Below are positions 9,040 to 16,476 of a stretch of 21,083 nucleotides of DNA, piece by piece. Origin of the DNA: Chrysochromulina tobinii. Lineage: Eukaryota > Haptophyta > Prymnesiales > Chrysochromulinaceae. A model generated the notes under the pieces. It worked only from the letters and a program-made list of their open reading frames with translations, did not search any database and had not been told where the DNA came from. Location of the stretch: the NCBI GenBank assembly GCA_001275005.1, contig JWZX01002536.1:1-21083 (forward strand). Reading direction: 5' to 3'. The translations under genes and the position numbers were made by a program. The stretch's first letter is position 1. Each line of letters opens with the position of its first letter.

Positions 9040-9720
9040 CTATTTGTCTTTTCGTGAAGCACCGGTCTGCATCACGTCTCGCTGGGCAATTTTCGCCATG
9101 CTCTCGTCGTACTTCTTCACCTGCTCCGGCGACATATTACGATACCATTTTTCGACGTCGTCGATGGACTTCTCATGCGGCAGCAGACGCGTCGAGGTCG
9201 AGCCGAAGCCCGCCTTGCTTTTGCCAATCTTCTTTTTGCCTTCATTGAGGCTCTCGGTCAACGAGCGGTGGTTTTGAGAGTCGTATGCACCGGGGCCCAC
9301 GTGGCCCGATCCGTCTGTTTGGTGGAGGTCTTTCCCACGCTGCGACTTAGACGTCATCCCCGTACCCGGATTGGTCTTGTTTGCTTCGATCGACTTGAAT
9401 GACGGCGCATATTGGCCCGGCCCTGGCACCCACGCTGCAGGTGCCTTAGGACGTTGCATGGAAGTAGAACGGAAGGACGAGAGCGTGGAGGGGCCTGTTG
9501 GCTTCCCCTTTTTGCTGCTGCGGGGCGCGCTCGCGGAGCGTCCGAACCCAACGAGGGGCGAGTAAGCGCCTGGACCAGGCGAGCCCTCGCCGATAATCTC
9601 TTGCCGCATGACGCGAATTTCGGTGTGGTTAAAGCCAGCGTGTTTGGCGTGCTTCTTCTTCACCGTGACTTCGCCCTCTTTCTTCTTTTTGGCGTCCTTG
9701 TCGTCGTCGTCTTTCGGCAT
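9040..9720 (-). CDS. SHIPPO/STPGR-repeat protein, probable ciliary microtubule-associated protein
   Basis: 226 aa from the ATG at 9720 (MPKDDDDKD...). The frame is open further upstream but only from a TTG, and a good acceptor-like sequence (TGTCTTGCCAG) lies just before this ATG, so a 5' intron is possible. After a Lys/Asp-rich N-terminus come three Pro-Gly-Pro units: PGPGAYSP at about 48, PGPGQYAPSF at about 99 and GPGAYDS at about 142, each followed by a basic, Ser-rich segment. This pattern defines the SHIPPO (STPGR) family, which includes ODF3-like proteins and microtubule inner proteins of cilia. The C-terminus (DDVEKWYRNMSPEQVKKYDESMAK) is predicted helical. Its presence suggests a flagellated organism. 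Confidence 0.8.
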   Translation of the reverse strand: MPKDDDDKDAKKKKEGEVTVKKKHAKHAGFNHTEIRVMRQEIIGEGSPGPGAYSPLVGFGRSASAPRSSKKGKPTGPSTLSSFRSTSMQRPKAPAAWVPGPGQYAPSFKSIEANKTNPGTGMTSKSQRGKDLHQTDGSGHVGPGAYDSQNHRSLTESLNEGKKKIGKSKAGFGSTSTRLLPHEKSIDDVEKWYRNMSPEQVKKYDESMAKIAQRDVMQTGASRKDK

Positions 9721-10939
9721 CGGGGGCCGGGCGCTGGCAAGACAGAGGCAGCCTGTGGCGAACGATAGGAGGTTTCGGGCCAAAGCGAAAGATGTTGCGT
9801 CCGAAACGTCAACTCGGACAGTCGCGAAAATCGCTTATTTCAAATCTCTCGCACAGGTCTACGATCCCCGCTGACCGCTCAGTTGAAGAACAAACGTAGT
9901 TATTTGGTGGTTTATGTGCCCGAGGGATTCTTGTGCTTCGTCACTGGTTTCTCCGTCTCCGATGCTGCGCCAAAGTCTCGTAGAACTCACCGCCTCCGCC
10001 GTCGCGGCACGCGAGAGCGTCTCGTTCGACTTCGGTTGGCTGCATCAGACCGGCCTAGACTACCCCGCGGGACCGGAGGACCGGCCTCCTCCACAACACA
10101 GAACCCGGCAAGTCGCCGCCCGAGGCTCAGGTTGCGTATGATGACAATAAGATGACAAAATCTGGACGCCAAAGTCCAGCTGCCGTTTGATGCACTCATC
10201 GCGGCGGCGCCCAGCGACAAGGCGTGCCCAACGGGCTGCTCGGGCGATTCGTACATCCCGCGCCACGTGTTGTGGTTCCGCAAGCAATTCACGCTGCCGT
10301 CGTCGTGGAACAGGGCGACATGGTCTTGGCTGGACCTCCTTCCGTCTGACGACGGTCTGGATCCACGGCGTCAAGGTCGCGTATCACGACTGCGGCTAGA
10401 CGCCCTTTCGCATCCGCCTCGACAATCTGACTTCGAGATGCGATCTCAGTCTGACCTCGACAATCTGACTGACGCCCCCCTCTCGTACGGCGGCGCGCGT
10501 CGTGGTCAAGGGTCGTGGTAGAGGACACGGAGGGCGTTACCTAGCCGATTGTTAGCCGATTGTGGTGGAGGCGAGCGCGCCCTCTCGACTCCCTCTCGAC
10601 TCCCACGTCGACGGACGCGAGCGTAGCGGGCGTGTTCGCCCACCTCCAAGCCGGGCAGCCAGTCCGTTGGCTTGTCCGTTAGTCCGCAGCCGACTTCTTC
10701 TCGGCGTGAGCGACGAGACGTGATGCAAATTACGGGGAGGCGCGAGAGGCGAAAGGTGAGGTCACGTTTGGGGGGGTACAATATGCGCGCTTGTATGCGC
10801 ACGGCGGGCGATTTGTCAATTTGGAGTCCAAATTGTTCACCTCCCAAAAAGGCGAGTTTCTAGAAGTGTGCCCGACGGCTTCCATAAGAATTTCCAGGAG
10901 CAGCGCCCCCCTTCATCATCGCGAGCTGCTCGGACGACG
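9721..10939. other. Gap between divergent SHIPPO and HAD genes; contains a pseudogene
   Basis: The two flanking genes are transcribed away from each other. The centre (about 9985-10505) carries a degraded GH2 gene. The rest holds the upstream regions of both genes. Before the HAD gene there is a TACAATATG stretch at about 10778 and a GTTCACCTCCC stretch at about 10834. Repeated CCTCTCGACTC units lie near 10580-10600. Confidence 0.5.
9985..10505 (+). pseudogene. Decayed glycoside hydrolase family 2 (beta-galactosidase-like) N-terminal fragment
   Basis: Pieces of a GH2 sugar-binding domain occur in order but in different frames: VSFDFGWLHQTGL (about 10018), HNTEPGKSPPEAQVAYDD (about 10092), LDAKVQLPFDALIAAAPS, GCSGDSYIPRHVLWFRKQF and LPSSWN (10162-10310), then GDMV, WLDL, and SFRLTTVWIHGVKVAYHDCG. 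The last is followed by a TAG (10397-10399) where the family has an aromatic residue (GYTPF pattern), then TPFRIRLDNLT. A 40-bp segment beginning CCTCGACAATCTGAC is duplicated at about 10416 and 10456. At least three frameshifts and one stop make it non-functional, and no catalytic domain follows. Intact family members cleave beta-galactosides or related sugars. Weak further remnants may reach about 10680. Confidence 0.75.
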
Positions 10940-12096
10940 ATGACGGCGCCAGTCGGTGGTTGGGATCGAAATCTGATCACTGCGGGACCGGGATCCACTC
11001 CCGTCGGTCCTCGAGGCCCCGCTCCCCAGCAGCGCATCCAGGTGCCGTTGGAAAGCTTTCGCAGTCGCGCAGTAGACCCTGGTTCCTATTGGAGTGTGAG
11101 CCAGCGTGGGCCTCAGCCAAAGCGGTCCAAAAAGATAGCAGTCTTCGACTTCGATCAGACGCTCGCAGCGGATGAGATCACCATATGGGGGTGGGACAAC
11201 ATCGTGGATCGCGGTTTTGGCGGTGCGGAGCGTGTCTCCATGCTGCGCGAGATGCTTGCGGCCCTCCACGAGGACAACGTCGGCTGTTCGGTGGTCTCGT
11301 TCAATACGAAGGTGACGATCGAGCGCGCGCTCTCGGCCATCGACCTGCTGAAATTCTTCAAGCGCGAGCTCATCTTCGGCCGCGACATCATCGACTGGCC
11401 CGCCATTCAGTGGCGTAAGAGCACCGTCATCGCACAGCGCATCATCTTGCCCAGCTCGCTCTCGGAGAGCGACGTGCGTGCTCCGCAGCCAGCGCATCGC
11501 CCTCTGCCCACTGCGCCGCCGCTGCCGCGTGCTGCGCGCCGGCCTCGCCCACGTGTCCTCGCCCCTCCCGGCTGACGCATCGTGCTCGGACGGCTGCGCA
11601 GGTCTGCTTCGCCGACGACGATCCGAATAACATTCTCGACGTGGCGTCGGTTCTGCCCGGAGTGTGTGCGATCCACGTCCCGCGGGTACAGCAGACGACA
11701 CCCTTCGTGGCCTCGGTGGCCAAGCCCAAGGGTGGGATGCAGCGCGTGCACGTCGATCGTGTCCTGCGCTGGGCGGCCGAGGCCTCTGCGAGCGGTGCCT
11801 CTGCTGCGAATCCGAAAGAGATGAGCAAGGGACACCATGTGAACGGCCGGACTGTTCCCCCGATCGTGAGCGCTTTCCTGGGCGCTGTATCCGAGGAGGA
11901 GGATGGGATACCCGAGCCTCCGCCGCCTCCGGAGCGGAGCCGGCTTACTGGTGGGCCATGCGAGTGCTTTGTGCCCAAGCGCCCCTCGGGCCCGCTCGCG
12001 AACCGGTGCAACACGTGCGGCGAGCACATCGAGATCCATACAAACTCCATACACGGACCGATCATCAATGGGAGCGTGGTCGTGGTCACCGGCTAA
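10940..12096 (+). CDS. HAD-superfamily phosphatase-like protein with C-terminal Cys motifs
   Basis: Model: join(10940..11473, 11602..12096), 342 aa, first in-frame ATG at 10940. The HAD motifs are all visible: motif I FDFDQT at about 69-74 (the two Asp are nucleophile and acid/base), motif II VVSFNT at about 118-123, a Lys in RKSTVIAQR near 160, and motif IV FADDDPNNI right after the splice junction. Removing a 128-nt GT-AG intron joins SESD to VCFADDD; unspliced, the frame runs into Pro/Arg-rich nonsense and a stop at about 11573. The C-terminal 60 residues contain CECF and CNTCGEHIEIH, a possible metal site that HAD enzymes do not normally have. Substrate unknown; the short region between motifs I and II means little or no cap domain, so a macromolecular or bulky substrate is plausible. 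It is convergent with the EHD gene. Confidence 0.8.
11474..11601 (+). other. Intron of the HAD gene (128 nt)
   Basis: Donor GTGCGT after GAC at 11473, acceptor CTGCGCAG ending at 11601, phase 0. Splicing restores the acidic HAD motif IV directly after SESD. The two flanking reading frames become continuous. Confidence 0.85.
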
Positions 12097-12527
12097 GCTC
12101 GCACCACGAATCGAATGTATTCGACAGTATTAGGAGGAACCCAGTGCGCCGCTCTTGCAAATTGGCGTTACCGCGTTCGGCGTAGTCGCCGGGCCTGTAA
12201 TCGACTAAACTTTACCCAAGGGGGAGTGGCCTACCGTATTTTTCATGTGTATAAGGGCCCAACTCTACACGCTGTTTGGGCGCGAATTTCCGGAATTAGA
12301 ACCGGTACGGAAATCGGTTGCAAGTTGACGCCCACCGGGGCGAAGCCAAAGGGGGAGTGGTCATACTATAATTTTTCATGTTAAGCGGCCCAACGCAACC
12401 CTACCGCCGGGTTTGGGAATTGAATGGTTCGTGTGGCGGCGCGGGATCGCCACCGGGTGCCGCCGCGGTGGCGATTGCCTCGCGGTCACTGTGGCGTGTG
12501 GCGTGTCACGCAACGCTCTTCTCAGAT
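12097..12527. other. Convergent intergenic region between HAD and EHD-like genes
   Basis: Both flanking genes end here, so the stretch should hold two 3' UTRs and polyadenylation signals. No gene is seen. It contains a two-copy repeat (12218 and 12348) with AT-rich TTTTTCATGT ends. Confidence 0.6.
12218..12393. repeat. Two-copy direct repeat, 46-bp unit, 130-bp spacing
   Basis: Bases 12218-12263 and 12348-12393 share AGGGGGAGTGG, a divergent CTA/ACTATA middle, TTTTTCATGT, and a GGCCCAAC end. They lie in the 3' region between two convergent genes, so they could contribute to transcript ends; no function is shown. Confidence 0.75.
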
Positions 12528-14834
12528 TCAGTCCATGGCATCCATGCCACTCGGCTGCTGTGGCGGCAGTGCCGGCGGCGGCGGCGAATGGGCGCTGGGC
12601 GGCTCAAGCGACGTCTGCTCTGCCGGCGGTGGCGCCTCCAACGCCGCCTGTGCCGGCGGCATCGCCTGTGCAGGCTGCATCAACTCTGCAGGCTGCATCC
12701 ACTCTGCAGGCGGCATCGCCTCTGCCGGCGGCATCACCTCTGCCGGCGAGTCCCATCCCGCGGGGGAGGCACTTGAGGCACTCGCGCCGGGAGGCGAGTC
12801 CCATCCCGCGGAGGAGTGCCTCCCCAACGACCCTGCGGATGGCCCCGCTGTCGGTGCCGCCCCGGTCGGCGGCGGCGCCCATGATGGCGCCCAGGTCGGC
12901 GGTGGCGGTGGCGACTCCATCGGCGGCGCCGTCCCCGTAGGCTGCCAGCCCATAGGGGGCGTTGGCGCTGCCCCCAAAGGCTCCGCCACCATCGGCGACC
13001 CACCAGTCGATGTAGACCCTGTCGGTGGCGACTCCCATGCTGGCCCCGAGGATGTAGGAGCTATGGATGTAGGAGCCGTCTGCGGCATAGCATTCGGCGG
13101 CGGCGGCGGCGACACGGGCGGCGGTACGGGCGGTTCGGCTCGCGGCAACGCGTCGCTTCCGAAGCCCATCGTCCATATTTGGGATGGCGCTGCGCTGTCG
13201 CTCAGCGTCGTTGCCGCGGAGACGGAGGCAGGCGGTGGCAGCGGTGGTGGTGCGGCAGTTGGCGCGGCAGCTGCTGCCGGCGTACCGAGCCCCCTCGCCT
13301 CTCGTACGGAAGAGACGGCCGCAGCGAGCGCTTCTTTTTGGCGCTGCCAAGCCGCGGAGATCGAGGCGGACCGCTGCGCAGCAGCCGCGCCGCCAGAAAA
13401 CCCCGCGCCCGTCGTGTCCATATCGGCGGCGCCCGACGCGGCGCCGCCAGCGGGGGGCGAGAGCCCTGCCCACGGCTGGCCGAGCGCGGGCGGCGGACCC
13501 CGGTGCTGTCGGCTCGGCTGGAAGGCTTGGCGCATGTGCGGCGCCTTCTCGTTCCGCTTCTGGACCATATGAAGCTGCTGGATGAGTTGCGGAATGTCCG
13601 TCTCCATGAGCTCGTCGAGGAGCTTGAGCTTCTGAGATCGCTCCACCGAGGGCTTATACAGCTGGCTGAAGTCGAACGTCGAGAGCGCGCGTGCGAGCGG
13701 CTCCCAGGGCGGGAAATCTCCCTTGGAGAGGCTATGCTGACGAAGCGTGGTCTCGTAGCAGTGGCGCATCCCCTCGGCGGAGCAGATCCACTCTTGCACT
13801 TGCTTGCGCCCCGTCCATTTGGAGGTCACCTGTTCACGCATGAAGGCCATCAGATGCACATGCACCTGCACGAGGCGCGCGCGTCGCGCGATCTCGTTGA
13901 TCTTGTTCATCACGTTATCTTCCGGTAAGGAGGCGAGCTCCTCGATGAGATCCGCCTCCTCCGCCTCCATCAGGCCAGCCATGCCGGGGTGCTTGAACGG
14001 AGCGTCCCAGAAGGAGCCGAGGTAGACGCGCGGTACCTCGGGCGACGCGATGATCGCGCCAAGCGACCACATGAGCGCACCGTACACCCGCATCAGCTTC
14101 TGCGGCTCGATCTCATCTGCCTTGTTCAGGACCACGCGCACCTTGGCCTGATGCGCCTGGAGTACCTCGATGACGGCGCGGAACTCATCGGAGATATCGA
14201 GCTTATGTGGGTCGAAGAGGAGGAGCACGCGGTCCGAGTGCTGCGCAAACCACTTGATCACCTCATGGAAATCGTAACCGCGTCCCTTTTGCTTCTCGCC
14301 CGCCTGCACACCCGGGCTGTCGACCAGCGTGATGCGCCGCATGATGGGCGCAGGGACCGAGGAGGCCTGCAGCCGGTCGAGGAAGTGCGTGCCGTAGTTG
14401 CGCAGCGAGTGGAACGGCGTGTCCGGCTGCGACGTGAGCGCGTTGCCCGGCGTCACCTTCTCGCGGTCGCCGTACATGACGACAATGAACCGATCCGTGG
14501 TTGGCTCCGGCCCGATGTGCTGGTTTGGAAAGTCGCGGCCGAGGAGGTAGCGAATGAAAGATGTCTTTCCGACCGAATACTGCCCGAGGAGCAGCACCAT
14601 CGGCCGCGAGTCGAACCACGCGTCGCTCAGCACCGGCTCACGCAGCTCGTGGTAGGACGACTTCTTCTCGAGCGGCCGGAGCTTGTTCACGTACAGGCTC
14701 TTGAGCCGCTCGAGGATGGACGCATCCGTCACCGCAAGCATCGACGATCCAAAGCCCGACAGCGTCTCCGCGGCCGTCCGCGTCATCGCGAGCAGCACCA
14801 GCAGCAGCCCACATGGACGCATGGCCTGCGTCAT
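12528..14834 (-). CDS. EHD-like dynamin-family NTPase with signal-peptide-like N-terminus and Pro-rich tail
   Basis: 768 aa from the ATG at 14834, a second ATG following four codons later; further upstream the frame opens only from a GTG. The nucleotide-binding domain is EHD type: P-loop LLLGQYSVGKTSF at about 82-93, switch I GPEPTTDRF, DSPGVQAGEKQKGRGYDF at 172-189 (the EHD form of DxxG), and VVLNKADEI at 235-243. Flanking helices follow to about residue 450. EHD proteins bind ATP, oligomerise on membranes and remodel them. Two things are odd. The EH domain normally at the C-terminus is absent, replaced by about 300 residues rich in Pro/Ala with GWDSP and PPAE(A/W)M repeats. The N-terminus (MRPCGLLLVLLAMTRTAAE) looks like a signal peptide, unlike cytosolic EHDs. 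It could act inside the secretory or plastid-surrounding compartments, or the segment may be a membrane anchor. Confidence 0.8.
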   Translation of the reverse strand: MTQAMRPCGLLLVLLAMTRTAAETLSGFGSSMLAVTDASILERLKSLYVNKLRPLEKKSSYHELREPVLSDAWFDSRPMVLLLGQYSVGKTSFIRYLLGRDFPNQHIGPEPTTDRFIVVMYGDREKVTPGNALTSQPDTPFHSLRNYGTHFLDRLQASSVPAPIMRRITLVDSPGVQAGEKQKGRGYDFHEVIKWFAQHSDRVLLLFDPHKLDISDEFRAVIEVLQAHQAKVRVVLNKADEIEPQKLMRVYGALMWSLGAIIASPEVPRVYLGSFWDAPFKHPGMAGLMEAEEADLIEELASLPEDNVMNKINEIARRARLVQVHVHLMAFMREQVTSKWTGRKQVQEWICSAEGMRHCYETTLRQHSLSKGDFPPWEPLARALSTFDFSQLYKPSVERSQKLKLLDELMETDIPQLIQQLHMVQKRNEKAPHMRQAFQPSRQHRGPPPALGQPWAGLSPPAGGAASGAADMDTTGAGFSGGAAAAQRSASISAAWQRQKEALAAAVSSVREARGLGTPAAAAAPTAAPPPLPPPASVSAATTLSDSAAPSQIWTMGFGSDALPRAEPPVPPPVSPPPPPNAMPQTAPTSIAPTSSGPAWESPPTGSTSTGGSPMVAEPLGAAPTPPMGWQPTGTAPPMESPPPPPTWAPSWAPPPTGAAPTAGPSAGSLGRHSSAGWDSPPGASASSASPAGWDSPAEVMPPAEAMPPAEWMQPAELMQPAQAMPPAQAALEAPPPAEQTSLEPPSAHSPPPPALPPQQPSGMDAMD
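12660..12760. repeat. Imperfect 21-nt coding repeats in the EHD-like tail
   Basis: Units related to CTCTGCAGGCTGCATCAA repeat about four to five times. On the minus strand they encode PPAEAM, PPAEWM, QPAELM, QPAQAM and PPAQ units, seven residues or fewer each. They lie in the disordered tail and probably expanded by slippage. Confidence 0.75.
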
Positions 14835-14935
14835 CTCGCAAGGACCTCGCGTGTGATGATGCGTCGTGTCCGCTGCACGGCACGTAACTTTCAGTACGTC
14901 GCGGTCCCCCAAAGCGCGCGCAACACGCACCGTCT

Positions 14936-14955
14936 CAGTTCAGTTCAGTTCAGTT
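14936..14955. repeat. Pentanucleotide repeat (CAGTT)4
   Basis: Four perfect copies of CAGTT lie about 100 bp upstream of the EHD-like ATG. It is a simple microsatellite. Confidence 0.9.
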
Positions 14956-14992
14956 TCTTCGCGGTCCCTCCACGCTCACTCCACCACCGTCT

Positions 14993-15070
14993 CAAAGGAC
15001 GGCTCCGCGCCCCTCGGTCAACAAAAGTACTGACAAAGGACGGCTCCGCACCCCTCGGTCGACACAAGTA
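14993..15070. repeat. Two-copy tandem repeat, 41-bp period
   Basis: CAAAGGACGGCTCCGC starts at 14993 and again at 15034, each followed by CCCTCGGTC and an ACA-AAGTAC end. There are three to four differences between the copies. No function apparent. Confidence 0.85.
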
Positions 15071-15247
15071 CCGGTACTCAGTACTCGATCTCTCGGGCTA
15101 TACTCAATTTCGCTATAGAGGCTCGTGAGGTCGACTGACGACTCACGACTGTTTACGGGCTGGTTTTCGCGGACACGGCACCGAATGCGGAATGTCGAAT
15201 GCCGACATACGCTGGGACGCGCACACTTCATGCCTCACGTGAACCCT

Positions 15248-15984
15248 TCATACGCGATTCAGCCACGGGCTGTTGACGGGCAACTTGAGGCTCTCGAGGT
15301 AGTCCTTGACCCCCCTCGAGCCTCCATTGAACGGATCACCGTCGTTCTCGTACGGGGCGCTCGGTCGTGCGAACTGCAGGATCACATCGTTCTTGCGCTG
15401 TTTGTTGAACCTCGGCTCGTTGGAACCTATGGCACCCACTGCCACGAGCAGACAGGAATCGAGCACAGGCGACTCAAGACGCCGAGGGAGGTGATGGGAG
15501 AGGACGCGGCCGCAGGTTCGACCGCCGGATCATCGTCACTGATGGTGTCAAAGTCCTGGTAGCGGACAGGAATCATCTTGCGCTCAAATGTGCCGTCACG
15601 ACCCATGCAGGCGGTACTTCCGAGCAGCACGTCTCCGGGCTTGATGACGCCGGACTTGGCCGCGTTGCCGCCCTCCACCAGGTCCTCAACAACGACACCG
15701 CCGTCGTCGTTTTCAATGAAGGCGATGCCAAGTGGCTTGTCAAGCCTGATTTCGTAGCAATCTTTGGGCATAAGAAAGAGCGCTGGATACGCCGTGCGAT
15801 CGGCCTCAGGATACTCCTTCACCCAATCGGCCCATCCACTGTAGTAGCTGCCAAAGCCTTTCCCGAATTCCATGCCCACTGCTGTCGTACGGGCAAGAGC
15901 TCTCTCGGGCACCGAATGCGCCAGCGAGGTGACCACGAATGCGCCGACGAGATCGCCAAGCAGTGCGATGAGCAGCGAGCGCAT
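15248..15984 (-). CDS. PDZ-domain protein with hydrophobic leader, possibly plastid-targeted
   Basis: Model: complement(join(15248..15438, 15540..15984)), 211 aa from the ATG at 15984; the frame opens further upstream only from a GTG. The N-terminus MRSLLIALLGDLVGAFVVTS is hydrophobic and followed by a basic, hydroxylated stretch (ERALARTTAVG). That suits a signal peptide plus transit peptide as used for complex plastids, and GAF resembles the aromatic cleavage motif, but this is only suggestive. A PDZ domain spans about 75-175: KPLGIAFIEND (carboxylate-binding loop and first strands), GVVVEDLVEGGNAAKSG and VIKPGDVLLGS. Splicing a 101-nt intron gives FDTIMGAIGSNEPRF and DVILQFARP, which completes the domain. 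PDZ domains bind C-terminal peptides; the partner is unknown. No protease domain is attached. Confidence 0.75.
15439..15539 (-). other. Intron of the PDZ gene (101 nt)
   Basis: On the minus strand it starts GTGACG after ACCATCA and ends TCGTGGCAG before TGGGTGCC. Splicing is phase 1 and creates ATG (Met), giving DFDTIMGAIGSNE. Read through, the frame ends in an unrelated Ser/Pro-rich tail. The donor is not strong, so the exact site is less certain than the intron itself. Confidence 0.7.
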
Positions 15985-16060
15985 GCTACCCCAACAGCGA
16001 CCGAGATTCTTCGCGGAATACGCCACGCGCGACGCTCAGTCCAAGTAGATCGGAACTCGC

Positions 16061-16070
16061 GCGGTGTGAA
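16061..16070 (-). promoter_or_regulatory. Putative start-proximal motif TTCACACCGC
   Basis: Same core as the sites before the NO VEIN-like and propeller genes, here about 77 nt upstream of the chosen ATG. It is followed on the minus strand by GCGAGTTCCGATC. Confidence 0.3.
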
Positions 16071-16195
16071 TGTTAACACGTGTAGGCACTGTTACTGCCC
16101 GCTTTGAATACACACACCTTACACGACCCCATATGAGTCACGGAGTTTGCGCGCGCTGGTGGCGTTGAGGATGGTTTGGATGGCGGTGTGGATAT

Positions 16196-16270
16196 GTTGG
16201 CAACGTGGTGCGCGAGGCAATCAATGGCGTGAGGAAGCTGCGGGGGGCATCGCGCGGCCCTCGCCGTATC
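16196..16270 (+). repeat. Dispersed repeat B, copy 2
   Basis: GTTGGCAACGTGGTGCG, GTGAGGAAGCTGCGGGGGG and CGCGGCCCT match 6376-6425, with an extra GAGGCAATCAATGGC-like piece between them. The copy lies about 210-290 bp upstream of the PDZ ATG. Confidence 0.8.
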
Positions 16271-16476
16271 GTGTGTGTGAGCGTGAAGAGCTCTCGTTCT
16301 CCCTCAGGGAGTACACACTATCTTGTTCTGTACATATGCAGTGTACTCCTGTGGTTTAGGTGTATTTCAGAATTCAGATGTGAGCCGGCGCGGCATCATG
16401 AAGTTAACATGATCCTCTTCCGGTCATCATCCTCTTCGATTCCGGGGGCTCCAGGCTGTCGACCACCGGGGCTCGC

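Larger units (their letters stand above)
14835..15247. other. Intergenic region upstream of the EHD-like gene
   Basis: No gene seen. It holds (CAGTT)4 at 14936-14955 and a 41-bp-period two-copy repeat at 14993-15070. The left part is the upstream region of the EHD-like gene; the right part should hold the 3' UTR of the PDZ gene. Confidence 0.55.
15985..16476. other. Intergenic region upstream of the PDZ gene
   Basis: No gene seen. It includes a TTCACACCGC site on the minus strand (16061-16070) about 77 nt before the PDZ ATG, and dispersed repeat B copy 2 at 16196. The right end should hold the 3' UTR of the BCS1-like gene. Confidence 0.55.

Noticed and set aside
10506-10847. 113-codon minus-strand frame upstream of the HAD gene
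   Set aside because: Arg-rich shadow of GC-rich DNA overlapping the end of the GH2 relic; no domain or good start context.
12424-13572. 382-codon Gly/Ala-rich plus-strand frame
   Set aside because: Antisense to the Pro-rich tail of the EHD-like protein; no independent features.
13989-15128. 379-codon plus-strand frame
   Set aside because: Antisense to the conserved NTPase domain, which has clear P-loop and NKAD motifs on the minus strand.
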